Of a DNA stretch of 64,000 nucleotides, positions 20,913 to 32,473 are shown in pieces. The notes under the pieces are model-generated. The model saw only the letters and a program-made list of their open reading frames with translations, was not told where the DNA came from and made no database searches. The position numbers and the translations under genes are program-made. The stretch covers positions 1,584,747-1,648,746 of the forward strand of contig NC_030991.1 of the NCBI RefSeq assembly GCF_000149955.1, read 5' to 3'. The DNA is from Fusarium oxysporum f. sp. lycopersici 4287. Lineage: Eukaryota > Ascomycota > Sordariomycetes > Hypocreales > Nectriaceae. Within the stretch, counting starts at the first letter, position 1. Every line of letters starts with the position of its first letter.

Positions 20913-21213
20913 AAAACACAAGACGACGGAAAATACACAATTCATCCCAATATTTGACAACTACGGTCTAGCCGCAACTGGCAACACTCAAGTTTGTTTT
21001 GTGTTGGGAGGGGTATGCCATATCTAGAGCATATTCAGCTAATTTTAAATAAATGGAGAATGCAGCAGATTGAATCAATAACCTAGCATACTGGGGTGGC
21101 TATGACATGTATCTGCCGTGCCGGATTTTGTCCTACGTGGGAACACCATAGAACACGGGAGCTATAGTGATCGCATATATTATTTTTTCAATGTTTGATG
21201 ACTATGACTTAAG
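19951..21213. other. Intergenic, no gene recognised
   Basis: 3' flank of the phospholipase B gene. A purine run (poly-A with AAAAG units) at 20877-20918 is the only marked feature. No terminal repeats or coding exons recognised. Confidence 0.4.
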
Positions 21214-23284
21214 TCAAATGTACAGCAAAATGAAATTGACTAACAGGGTAACTCCCACCGCCATCACAAACGGTGCTGGGTGCCCTACACCACTGGTAAT
21301 GATCTGCTCCGGCTCGTATGTACCCGGAATCGTTGAGTTTGTCGTACCATTCCAACAGTACCTCGAGAAGCAGTCTACACATTTGGATGGTGTCTTCGTA
21401 CCTGTGCGGACCAAGCTGCGTGCCAACACCGCGCAGCCTACGCAGGCGGGCCAGTCTGAGTCCACCGTGGCATTGCCCATGGTTGCGACGTTGTAGCCGT
21501 TACGAATGATCTCATCCCGCTCGGTGTCACTGTATTCGAGGTCAAAGGTTGTGAAGTTGGACTGATATGTATACGGCGTATTGGGTAGGTAAACAATCAC
21601 TGGTCCTGAGTTGTTGGAGTGTGTATTGCAACCGAAGAAGGTCGGACGCTTGTTTAGGCCCAGATTGATAAACGTGTTTTGATCTGGAACCTTTGGGAAC
21701 TCGCTATTCTGGGTGGAGGCGCCCTCCTTGGAACTCTGATACGTTGCCACAAGGGCTGTGCCGTTCGGCCAGTGAGTCGTGGTGTCAGCGGAGCCGTCAA
21801 CAGCAAAGATGACATCCACTTGGCGTTCGGATAAGAGCAGTGGATGCAAGGGAATGTTTTGCAAGTCCTCACCACCATCGACGAGCGTTAAAACCGTGCT
21901 ATTAGCGTTTAAGTTGTTCCTGGGGTTGTATTTATAGAATGGGTTGGGCCAGTTGGCGATATCCTTGTTCTCTTCGCCAATGTCCGCCAGGGTGTTATTG
22001 ATGGCTTTAAGCAAGAAGTCTGGGACATTCTCAGCCTTCTCAATCTGCAGGAATGCCTGGTTAAACAGAGATGAAGACGTCCCCATGACAAACCCGGCGT
22101 TATCAACCCCAGCGATGCAGTTCCCATCTCGCTTGATGGTACCGTTGCTGAAGTCAGAGCCGATATATTTTAGAGGTGCAAAGGCGGCAAGTCCCGGATC
22201 GTAGGATCCCATTTCCCAGGGGTTGAACTCTATGATGGTAGAATTGCCCGCTATCTGAAGCTGTCCTGACGTCCGCTCCACCGCAACAATGATAGGCATA
22301 GGTGCCGTCGCGGCAACAAACTCGATGTCATTTGCAATCGATGAGAAGGTATATGCTAGGGCGGTTGTTAGCTTTCTATTCCAATGTTAGCTGAAAAGTT
22401 CATACCTGGCCCTCCATCGCTTGCATTGACAAGCTGATATGACAAGGCTCTTCCCCAATAGTCGGTTATGGTCTTGTTGTAGCCCGCATCGGCTTTATCC
22501 TTCACATCTTGGTATAGCTCGCGGTAATACTGTGCTACAGACAAGTCTGCTGGCCCTAGAATTTGTCGGAGTAAGCGCCACCCAAGATATCTTGATCAGG
22601 AATTCTGTCATCACACACCTTCAATGATTGAATTATCAAATTGCCAAAGGCTATCTAGTAAGCCACTGGATGCATAGATGATGGACTCTACCGTCGTGAA
22701 GTTCTGGACATAGAGACTTCCTACAGCCCAACTACCCCCAGACAGGCCACTGAGGTACGTTGCAGCCTGAAGAATGCCGCCTAGATGGCCTTTATCTGTA
22801 GAATTCGTGGTTCGATTGTCGAATGCGGCGATGGCACCAGCACCATTCATCATGGCCCGATAACCCCCGCCAGAGATGGCAATGCCAATCCGCGGTAACT
22901 CGCCGCCATCACTCACGATGCCATTCACATACGCGTCAGTGTCTATGTCGCCAATGTTGGCTCGAGTGAGAACGTCTTTTAACGCTGAAATGGTGTTATT
23001 GCCACGAAGCTTTAGCCATGACGTTTCCTCAGTTGATAGGGTCGTTGCCTTGCGAATGATCGGCCGTCTCTGCGGGCATGAGACTCGGCCTGGGGCGTAT
23101 CCATTGGGGGCATCTGTAACGGCTCTCGGCGCAAGAAATGACAAGACTTCCCCATTCGTGGTTCCATATTGTGCCACTAAATCACAAATTCAGTCGAGGC
23201 TCACTGTTACAGCTGAGACATTAACATACCGGCGGGCGAGACCAGAAACGCTGCCAATTGGATCAACCGATTGCACGCCAACAT
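21214..23284 (-). CDS. Lysophospholipase / phospholipase B, GPI-anchored
   Basis: Four exons: 23284-23230, 23176-22619, 22555-22406, 22355-21214, with introns of 53, 63 and 50 bp; 634 residues. Exon 1 encodes a secretion signal (MLACNRLIQLAAFLVSPAVA). The nucleophile motif GIAISGGGYRAMMNGAG is at about residue 120 (Ser in GxSGG), the catalytic Asp is in LTLVDGGEDLQNIPLHPLL at about 411, and LSGLSGGSWAVGSL is also typical. It cleaves acyl chains from phospholipids and lysophospholipids at the cell surface or outside it. The C-terminus (HPAPFVMAVGVTLLVNFILLYI) is a GPI-attachment type tail. Many N-x-S/T sites and Cys pairs fit secretion. Length agrees with fungal Plb proteins (about 600-650). 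Confidence 0.93.
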
Positions 23285-23859
23285 TGTATGCTTTTGCAGA
23301 ATTTTGGTGATGTCCAATCCAATGAGGTTGTATAATCAGTTACCCGAGTCGACGACGACGACGAGAGACTTGATAAGATGAAAGTTGATAGCTTTTGAGG
23401 GTGAGAGCGGCCCTGACGTTCTCTCTGTTGATACGATATTTATATCCAAGGCATGCTCCCCAGGGCCAAGGTTTATCGTCCCTCAGAGATAAGTATGTCA
23501 CGGCTACGTAACCACCTTCGTGGACTTGTCTTCCGCACTTTTTCGGTTTGATAACTACACACACTACTTCGCGAACATTGCAGAGCCATGTAACCTTCGA
23601 TGGATGAGAGGTCTTACTATCCAATGAAATGATGGCGGTCAGCACAAGCTGTTTAAATTATCCCACTTTAGTGCGCTAATACTCCAGTAGGTTCACGGAA
23701 GGAAGGTCATATCACATGTAAATTTTCAGCTGATGCATATGTGGCTGAATGATGGATTTATCAAACTGTGGGGTAAGCCACCTACTGAAGCCTTAGCACC
23801 CTCTAGGGGATACTTGGTCACTGCTGCGAACACACCATCATCCCATCTTGGATCTGCCC
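23285..23859. other. Intergenic, promoter side of phospholipase B
   Basis: 5' flank of the leftward phospholipase B gene and 3' flank of the next leftward gene. No repeat or regulatory site could be named. Confidence 0.4.
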
Positions 23860-24291
23860 TCAAGCTGGTTCTATTTGAGCTGTCAGGCTTTCAGATAGAC
23901 TGCTATTACTATTAGTGGTCAACTTACCAAATACGAAGACGACGACAGCCTGACTTCCCCGCCCGCCCAAGACTTTGACGGTAAAAGCGTCGATTGCGCA
24001 GGAGTAGTCAAATTTGTTTGGCCCGACATAAGTTACGTTCCACAGAAACGTCACCCTGTTGTTCGCCTCAAATCCAACAACTCGGTATGTAACAGAGCCC
24101 TGAACCCCCCCGCCTATGTGGCTCGACTTGCAGCGCAGCATACCACTCTCACCTGCCAATATCATCTGCGGTGGCCGTGAATCTGGCGCGTCTATCCAAT
24201 GACCATGGTCAAGGCTCGGGGATTGGGGTTCGAGGTTGAGTTCCTCATTCGTATGATTCAGAATGACGACTAACAGCTCCCTCGTGGCCAT
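23860..24291 (-). CDS. Small beta-rich protein resembling ET79/aegerolysin-like proteins
   Basis: The frame opens at 24291 with MATRELLVVILNHTNEELNL. A GTAAGT...CTGACAG intron (23927-23880, 48 bp and in frame) probably shortens it from 143 to 127 residues. The layout, a hydrophobic strand then N-H-T, H-G-x-W, a Gly/Glu-Ser-Gly turn, C-x-S-x-H-I-G-x-G, G-S-V-T-Y-R and W-N-V-x-Y-V-G-P-N-K-F, recalls the beta-sandwich family that includes bacterial crystal protein ET79 and, more distantly, aegerolysins. This assignment is from memory of motif order and is tentative; some members bind membranes, but no activity can be claimed here. There is no secretion signal. A close paralogue lies at 47262-47550. 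Confidence 0.6.
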   Translation of the reverse strand: MATRELLVVILNHTNEELNLEPQSPSLDHGHWIDAPDSRPPQMILAGESGMLRCKSSHIGGGVQGSVTYRVVGFEANNRVTFLWNVTYVGPNKFDYSCAIDAFTVKVLGGRGSQAVVVFVFGKLTTNSNSSLSESLTAQIEPA

Positions 24292-25027
24292 GGCGCTGTT
24301 GATTTGGGAAGTGTTAGTCTATGCTGGAATTAGGTAGGCGAGTGTTCAACAGTGGACACAAGAGATGAAACCAAACATGAGGATGATCTGGTTTAGTAGA
24401 AACGTCGAAGGAAACTTGGGCCTAATATAGTTTATAGTTTATAGTGCTGCGCTCGAGGATGTCTAGGCTGGCATCAGGAGCTTGTAACATTGACGCGGGC
24501 ACTACAAGTTACACGTTCCTAATCGTATAGATCCCTGGGGTGGCAAATTTCTACATAATAACAGATCTCAGATCTCTGAAGAAACCCGCTAGTTTGACAT
24601 CTCACCACCGGCTACATCAGGTGTGAGGCAAACTGCTGCGCTTAGCATTAGTGAACGCTCTTAGCCAACAAGGGTTGCGGCCAAGACACACGATATGGGT
24701 TTTGCTTATTCTAAGCGCTTTCTCCTTTTACTCTCTTGATTCTTCATATGCCTCGAACCACAGCTATCGGCATAGATTGTACAATGATCAACGAGACTGG
24801 AATCGACGCCCCAACCCAGGGCGGTGATATCATGACCCCCGGATAAGAAAGCGGAGTCAGATCATGATCATGCTTGTTTTAAACCACTTCATAACCTTGT
24901 TATACGTAGACACCCACGGTCAAGAGGGTGGGAGCGCGTGGCCGACTGAGTTTGGAAAGCACAATTAGTGGGTGGCATTAGCAAACTCAATCGCCTCATC
25001 ACCAAGGCCTACCCATTATCCCATCGG
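24292..25027. other. Intergenic, no gene recognised
   Basis: Promoter side of the ET79-like gene. Nothing else supported. Confidence 0.4.
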
Positions 25028-25443
25028 CTAGTTCGAATCAAACAAAATCCTACAGGGCTGTGCCTTCTGACAAGAAGCGCAGCAAGACCGATCACACGTT
25101 GACACAGTGTGTCCGTACGGAAGCGGAAGTGGCATTTTGAACTCGAAAAGGTCGATGTTCCAGGTCGGCGAAAAGGCGATCAGAGTTGCCAGTGTGAATA
25201 TAGCCTCAGGAAGTATCGACGCCTTGGAAATTTGATCCAAAGAAACATCGCCTAGCACATATTCACATTTTGGGGGCTCAAGAAGCTGTTACAGATGTCA
25301 TTATCAATGACGTATAAAGCGTATGAATGACTCACCCATGTCAGTTTATGCCGTTTGTAGTATCGCCACTGACAGTAATATTGAGGTACCATGGTTGAGA
25401 GACTCATGATCATATTTTGTTTGTGTATCTCTTCGGTTGTCAT
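25028..25443 (-). CDS. Hypothetical protein, two exons
   Basis: Exon 1 25443-25336 (36 codons) and exon 2 25285-25028, joined by a 50-bp intron with a strong donor (GTGAGT) and acceptor (AACAG); 121 residues. I do not recognise the family. The C-terminus is Cys-rich (STCDRSCCASCQKAQPC), which could bind metal or form disulfides. No signal peptide is evident. The good intron in phase is the main reason to believe in it; it may also be a fragment of a longer gene. Confidence 0.4.
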
Positions 25444-26157
25444 AAGGTTCTGTGGCGGTGACGAGAGGGTGATGCAATCAATCAGGGTGTAATAATCAGA
25501 CCGTACTAACTGACCCGTATCGCGCTCAAAGTCCCAGGAATTACAGAAGGGTTAACCCCAATGAATTATCCGGCGGGGGGGAAAAAAGGTTATCGTAGCA
25601 GTACTGGAGGTCGTCCTATTAGAGAGAGATGACTCCTTTATTGAGTCTTGATAACGCAAAAGTCTTGTAACTTTCTTGTACATGGGGTCGAGTGGAACAA
25701 AGTACGGAAAGGAGCCTCGTGACAAACCGGGAGATAATAACCAAAGTCGGCGTCCAGTAGCTTAGATATCAGGTGATGCTAACATTCGCGGTTCAACAGA
25801 CTAACAAAAACAACAGTCTGTTCGTGACAGATAGTATCAATTTTAAAACCAGTCGACTATTTCAGTTACGAAGCGATGAGCTTAGTGAGCGTTGACACGT
25901 GCAGTCCCCAAAACCCCAAAGTGACAAAACCCATGAACGTCTGCCCACTGTTGAAGTTAAGGCAATCAACTTACTAACGTCATCATTTGCGAGTGCTCTT
26001 TCTCAAGTTTTATCGTCAGTGCCTCATCAATCATCAAAGTGGAATATTTCGGCATAAAAAGCCATTACCTATTTCACCCGTCTCACCTCCTTCAATCTTT
26101 CGGGCTTGAAATTATCTTTACTGAGCTCCATTGAGGTCGGTGAGGTGATAAGACGCT
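25444..26157. other. Intergenic with a dispersed repeat (25627-25722)
   Basis: 5' flank of the rightward potassium channel gene. The stretch 25627-25722 matches, inverted, 51222-51330: CTTTCTTGTACATGGGGTC, AAGTGG/GAGTGGA and TACGGAAAGGAGCC blocks are shared in order. It is an old dispersed repeat of unknown type. Confidence 0.5.
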
Positions 26158-28470
26158 ATGGCCCCCAACGAGGAGGAAATTCTCAGCGAAAGCTTCGATC
26201 AACATGCTCGGGTCGTCAGAAATGATACCCCTCGTGCGAAGCATATGCACACTGGTGATGTTTCTCTTCAACCCAGGTAAGCCTCAAGAGCCAACAGCCA
26301 GGGGTCAATAGCTCAAACTTGGACTGCCACTAACATGTGCCACTTTTTTCGGATCGCAGCCGTTGGTGGTTTCTCTCAACAGCATTTCCCATGATTGCGG
26401 GCACTCTAGGCCCTGTTGCTTCGGCGTTTAGTATCTGTTCCCTGGCTGAGCCGTGGCGACAGCAACTGGTTCCTGGGGGAGATATCCAGGACGCTCCTTC
26501 AGTCCCTGATCCGCCATGGTATGCCCTGGAAGTATTTCGATCAGTGAAGATCTTCTCTGATGCTCTCTATATAGGCTATCCATCGTCGAGGCCATCCAGC
26601 TTCTTGCTGGTATCATCTCAAATCTCTTCCTTCTACTCAACATGGCGAGACGCGTCCGCTTTAACCTGGCCCTGCCTATCACAATAATTGGATGGTACTA
26701 TAAACAACTCACTATCGATCTGGTTACTGATATAGGACAAACAGGTATGCCTCTTCTCTTTGCCGCACCGTTCTAACCGCCACTGCCTCCAGACCTCTCA
26801 AAGCTATTGCGTTCTCTAAAGACGAGCTTATATGGTCTCAATCATTTTACTATGGCATATGGGCAGCCATCCTCTATTTTGTCGACGCTTCACTTCTGAC
26901 CATCACTTTCTGGGGTGCTTGTACTGGTCACTACCGTAAGGACTTACTACTGACCTCAAGTCAACGCACCTTAATGTTGCAAACCATCTTGCTGCTCATA
27001 TATCTCCTCCTTGGCGCCTATATATTCTCCGAGATAGAATCCTGGCCCTACCTTGATGCTGTATATTGGACTATCGTCACTTTCTTCACTGTTGGCTTTG
27101 GGGACTATTATCCCGTGACCGACCTTGGAAGAGCACTCTTGATCCCACTCGCCCTTGCTGGCATCATATCCCTGGGCCTAGTTATTAGCTCAGTTAGAAA
27201 CCTAGTCCTTGAACATGGAAGGCGCTGCGTTGGGGCTCGAGTCGATGACAGAATACGAGGAAAGATCATCCGGAAGTTGCTACACAGCAGTGACAGCAAG
27301 AGTCTTGAACCCATTCACGAAGAACTCAAGACCCCTCCCACAAGATCAAACGAAGCACGAGAGACCGAGTTCGAGCGCCGCAGAGCTGAATTTGCCCTAA
27401 TGCGCAAAATTCAGGCGAAATCCTCAATTCGCAGAAGATGGGTAGCTATGGCTTTTTCCACGTTCACATGGCTCGTTCTGTGGCTAGTGGGCGCTTTTGT
27501 CTTTCAGAGGGCTGAGAAGGCCTATCAAGACTGGTCATACTTTGATGCACTCTACTTTTGCTTCGAGGCCTGGACGACTATTGGATATGGTGATCTAACT
27601 CCAATATCCAATGCAGGTAGGTCGTTCTATGTCTTTTGGTCTCTTTTAGCCCTGCCCACTATGACAGTGCTTATCTCAAATGCGAGTGATACTGTGGTTA
27701 GGATCATCCGAGATGGAACCATTTTAGTTGGAAACTTCACGATCCTCCCGAATGATCGAGGCTTTGCCGGAAATTTGAAGAGCTTTATTAGCAAGATAAC
27801 ATTTGGCAAAGTCTTCCCGGGCAATCTTGACTCTGGATCTCCGAAACCGGTGGCATCCTCGAAGGACATTGACCAACGATCAGCTGGGACCACGGCAGAG
27901 TTTCATGGACTTTCTCTCCGGAATGATGACAGAGGCTTGCTCGATGTTTCTTTTGGCGGCCAAACGGTTTCACAAATCACTGGCCCACAGAACACTCGGG
28001 CTCAATCACTTTTCACCTCCGACGTGCGCCATAACGGCCTTCACGAGCTTGCCACCAGCACCGATTTCCAACTTCTTCTCATCTCCGAGCTCCAAGTCGT
28101 CATTGGCCATCTCAAAGAGCCTAAGCCACACCACTACACCTTCGACCAGTGGGTCTGGTACCTCAAACTCATCGGCGAGGATGAACACAGCCCACAGACA
28201 CATTGCAAGGTAAACCTGGAGAAAACTCGCCACTATCCAAACGAGGACGATTCGGATAGGGTATTTAAATGGTCATGGGTAGGGAATGGTAGCCCTTTGT
28301 TAGGTGCCGAGGAAGAGAGCAAATGGATTCTGGGCAGGCTGATGGATAAACTTGAAGAGTCTTTACTAGTCCAGAGGAGATGGCGGTTTGGGAATGGTTC
28401 AAGAATTTCGCTTCCGGAGGCACGGCACGTGCAGGACTTGGACAGAGATGGTCTGGTTGATAAGCGGTGA
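26158..28470 (+). CDS. TOK-type two-pore outward-rectifying potassium channel
   Basis: Four exons: 26158-26276, 26360-26518, 26575-26694, 26745-28470, with introns of 83, 56 and 50 bp; 707 residues. Two selectivity filters are present: TVGFGDYYP (about residue 248) and TIGYGDLTP (about 411), each between hydrophobic helices. Four further helices precede the first pore, the 8-helix, 2-pore layout of fungal TOK1. SQRTLMLQTILLLIYLLLGAY and SWPYLDAVYWTIVTFFTVGFGD are family signatures. The long soluble C-terminus is probably regulatory. It passes K+ outward at the plasma membrane. The third intron's acceptor was taken at AAACAG (26744) because this gives the expected GWYASSL helix. Confidence 0.9.
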
Positions 28471-29480
28471 TGGTATATGGGTTTTAAATAAAGCATTCAC
28501 GCAATGTTGATTTGGGGCCTGGAATTCTTCATCTCCTGAGTGCGTGAAGCCCTCCAGTCCGTACCTCGCCCCACATGACCTTGGGAACCCCGGAAGTACG
28601 TGAGGGGTACGGAAAGTTTAATCCGTGAAAGATTTCGTGTCAATTCCCCTCAAAACACCACGAATTCATTTTGATGAGAACAATGGAGTCCCCTCCAATT
28701 CTTGATGAGATCCCAGTCATCAGTCACTATGATGACAAGAGCTTTCTCGATGAGAGGCACAGTGTCGCAGGGTAGGCATTAGTAATCTAGCTATATGCTT
28801 TAAGTAACTCTGCGGGATGGAATACCCCGCACAAGAAATAACTTAAGACAACAATCAACACACATTTGCTGCTGCTTAACACATTTTACTTTAACCCTTT
28901 AAGCACGCTCAGTGCGACACATCTCCTTGATGCCTCGGGCCCTCGACATGTGGAGAAATATAAGAATGGCTTACACCAAATTCCGTACTGTAGATCTCCC
29001 ACATTCGATTCTCATGGTTTTTACAGCCACTAGCCGAGTGCTTTACATGACACCCTCATGACGATGAACCAACCGCGGGTGATAAACACTGTATTCCGCA
29101 AGACAGCCGTACGGAAGGGTCGGAGCGTAAGCATCCGAAAACTCAAGGAGATATAGTGCAAATATACTAGCACCACTACACCATACCAAGCCTACAGTAC
29201 CACCCTCTCACAGTATTTATTCTTGGGCCCTAGAAGACGTTATTCACACCACTCAACCCTACGCCAAGGATAATCATAAGAGCTCCGCTTGAAGTAAAGA
29301 TGGCTAGGCTGTTACCCTTAAGTAGCATCTCGACAGTTATCTTAGGTATACCAATTGATAAACTCCTAACTCTCGCGTTTATCAATACAAACCAGCGTAT
29401 ATCACCCCTTATAGATGTGCCAACTGCAGGGACTTGCCATCCGTCTGAGGTTGCTACCTTCCGGAGGTGGGCTTCAACTA
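28471..29480. other. Intergenic, possible orphan first exon near 28684
   Basis: No confident gene. At 28684 an ATG opens about 30 codons (MESPPILDEIPVISHYDDKS...), closely followed by GTAGGC, a possible donor; no continuing exon was recognised, so this may be the stub of a lost gene. The rest up to the Fot element shows nothing. Confidence 0.3.
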
Positions 29481-31707
29481 CCATCCAGGACCACCTAATG
29501 CATAACCCCACCTAATGCATAACCAAAATTTCGTTCCTCCCATACAAAATCCAAATTTTGATGTCCACAAAAATAGGCCCGATTCTCAATTAATAAATGA
29601 GGCTTTGGAGAAAGTTTCTAGAAAATTGCTCAAACTTTACTGTCCGCGTGGTTTTTTGACCTCCCGACCGCTGCGTGTGCGCTGGCAGTGCTTTGTTACG
29701 ACCATAAAGTCATCACTTTCGTCCTCTGACCTGACACCCACCTCAATCACCGACTCGACCTCCTCATCCACGTCCACCTCAATTTCTGCCTCCTTTGAGT
29801 CAGGAAGAGCTTCTCCAGCCGCTATATTCTCCGACAGAGCCATGAATCGTCGGTTCTGGTTTGGTACCGCCTTTCTTTTCTTCCCTCGCCGCAGCTGGGA
29901 CACCTGCTCCTCGAGACCAGTAATCCGCGCATTCTGAACGGCCACCTTCATCTCTAAAGCTTCCAATCCCTTTGCGATCTTATTGTACTTCTGCCTGGTC
30001 GGACGGCTTCGGTGTTTGGCCAAATCCCTCACTTGCCGACTCGTTTTCGGCGTATCATCTGAGTGCAGTTGAGGAGGGCTCGGCGTCTTGAACTCTTCCA
30101 GCAGTTTTTCTTTGTCCGGTTGAATTTCAGGATGTGTTAGAGCTTTGTACCGATTCATTGGCCAATTTCCAGTAAACCTACAGCCGGATAAGATAATCTC
30201 CTTCCTGATACCCGCCTCCCTGGCTTTCGCGTATGCCCGGATAAAGTTGACTTTGTCAACCGGCGCAGAATCGGTCAAACTAGCCAGCATTTAGAGTTCT
30301 TTCCGGTACGCACCTTTGATGACATTAAAAATCCCATTATCTAATGGCTGCAGACCATGGGAACAATGTGCTGGTAAGTAACAGCAGTAGACGTTGTTCA
30401 GAAAGCACGTAGCCATCCACTCGTCCTGACTACTCGTTAGCGACCTTATAGCGGGAGACTCTGCGGTGAAAACACCAAAAGACTCACTTGTGTATGGGTT
30501 CCATGACCGTCAAGGATAATAAGTCTCGCATCTGATGCATCGCGAGGCTCTGTTTGAGGTAGATAGACATCTTTCAACCACTCGAGAGCTATATGGTTGT
30601 CTGTCCAGCCGTTCGGTGATGTGATGTAGTGCCAGTCCGCTATTAATTCGAATTCGTTAAGGAACCACTGTTTCTGCAGCTCTTTTCCTTTAAAGATAAT
30701 TCCCGGTTTCAAAGCACGGCCAGTTGCGGTGACAGCCTCAATAAACGAAGTCCAGGTGCGCGACTGAACGCCTTTCAACATCGCCTTCTTCTTCGGGCCA
30801 GAGCTCCCGATCACGAGGCTGTCCAGGCCTCATGGACAACCAATTAGCTATGCCCTATAAAAGCCTATAGAGTACTTATAGAAGACTTACCGAAACCCGC
30901 CATTATACCGCCCTCGTCCACGTTAACTGTGTTCTCAGGCTTGATCCAGCCGTACTCGTTCTCCCTGATATCGAAGTACCAATTGACCGCCTTCGGAGTA
31001 AAGCCGTCAAATCTGGCGGCTTCTTGACGTTTTCCAATTTTGGTAGATAGTTTTGGGTGACGTTTGACGAACCTGGTGGTCCAGTGCTTGCCCAAAGGTT
31101 TGTTATCGCCTTGTTGTTGAAGGATGGCCTCGACACAGGCGCGGAGTTGGCTGTGCGAGGGAGCATAGCCCAGGGACTCTTGTCGCAGCACCCAACGAAT
31201 AAGCGTCTCCTCCTGGCTCTTTGGAATACGCTGGTGGGCCTGGATACGTTCATTCCTGCTTGCTTGACCGGAAAGTCGTCTCGAAATGGTCCACTAAGGT
31301 ACTCCACGTTTCTGGGCCGCCTCATTCTGTGAGAGGCCTCTATCGGTGGTGTCGAATATAGCCTCAGCTACGTCATCTTCGGCATAGTTACGGCGAACCA
31401 TTACGGAAGGAGTTGCGGCGAGTAAATTAGGTAAAAGTTCGGCTTGAGTGGATGGAGTCGCCTAGGGTACATGAGGTGAAATGCGACAAAATTCAAAGGG
31501 CTAGAGAACCAGGCTACAGGGCGGAACGGGAAAAATTCAAGCCGATATGAAAATTTGATGGAAAAAGCAATATAGTGCAGGTCTTCGTTCGCGAGTATCT
31601 TCATGCCTGGCCGAATACAATGCAATTGAAAATTTGGATTTTGTATGGGAGAAGCGAAATTTTGGTTATGCATTAGGTGGGGTTATGCGTTAGGTGGTCC
31701 TGGATGG
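29481..31707 (-). mobile_element. Fot/pogo-like DNA transposon, copy A1 (complete ends, dead transposase)
   Basis: TA at 29479-29480 and 31708-31709 flanks inverted ends starting CCATCCAGGACCACCTAA. Each end carries a duplicated motif (CACCTAATGCATAACC twice), then AAAATTTCG and CCCATACAAAATCC. Size 2227 bp. The transposase reads leftward and is broken. The family also includes 43783-45991 and the fragment at 55443. Confidence 0.88.
29637..31400 (-). pseudogene. Fot/pogo transposase A1, two nonsense codons
   Basis: Starts MVRRNYAEDDVAEA at 31400 and keeps the same two-intron plan as the intact copy at 44071. The first lesion is TAG at 31294-31296, inside the N-terminal helix-turn-helix where the intact copy reads RSTIYRRL. 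The second is TAA at 30291-30293 where the intact copy has CAA (KELQKL). DDE parts remain readable: NVDEGGIMAGF, LIILDGHGTH, and HGLQPLDNGI. The C-terminal acidic tail ends at 29637. It cannot make full-length transposase, but its TIRs are intact and could be acted on in trans. Confidence 0.85.
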
Positions 31708-32473
31708 TATTATAAATAACACACTAAGAGGTGAGCTTCCAGGAGTGATGCTTACATTCCCAATGTGTGGAAAATTGTTCGTATTAGTGAAGAGGTTGCA
31801 ACTACTTGAGGAGGGAATTGCTACACGGGCATGACTCTTACACGGGTAGGGAAAGCATTCAGAAATAGATATGGGGTGGAGGGGATGCTGTAGCGTCAGC
31901 TGTCATACTATCTGACCTTGACTACAGTATTTTTTATAGCCACCTTTTACTGATCGGGGCTCTACCGGTAGGCGAAACTCCCGTCAGCCATGCCTCATTC
32001 TCTATCTTAATTTGTGGAATGATTAACAAAAATGACAAAATTAATACATAACAAGGTAAGACTAAAAATAACTCACCTGTTCTAGACCTCTGTTGGACGA
32101 CAGTAAAGCCATAATGGAACAGCATGAAAGCGTCGCAGCTGCCTAGTGGTGGTTGCACCTCTCTCGCATCGGCTCTTGGACGGAGAGGCTGAGCCCAAAC
32201 CAGTCCTCAGCGTTTACGAACGGAGAAGTATCTCTATTAATAGCTCGCAGTGAAAAGGGTGGCATAGCGAGCTGAAAACTAGCTGGTGAGCGAATGTAAA
32301 AGACAGAGAAAATGCATGTGGAAGGGGAGTGCAGAGACAGACTATTATAAATACCTAGCCATTACTCCACAATCTTAAACCAATCTTCATCGCAAACTAC
32401 AGCATCTCAAGAAATACATCACAGAGAAGAAGAGCCACAAACCCAACTTCTAAAAACCTCAAGACAGTCAACA
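31708..32473. other. Intergenic with a MULE-TIR-like relic (31816-31850)
   Basis: GCTACACGGGCATGACTCTTACACGGG resembles the MULE TIR block (CTACACCGGCGTCACTCTTACACAGGCG) in order and spacing, so an eroded relative of that MULE probably ended here. A TATAAATA at about 32346 lies upstream of the small secreted protein gene. Confidence 0.4.

Noticed and set aside
25020..25050. tRNA T-arm-like string AGTTCGAATC
   Set aside because: No acceptor stem, D arm or anticodon arm could be folded upstream. No tRNA or rRNA gene was found anywhere in the window.
26695..26800. A 9-base microexon in the potassium channel gene
   Set aside because: A single intron ending at 26744 keeps the frame and restores the expected GWY helix, so the microexon is not needed.
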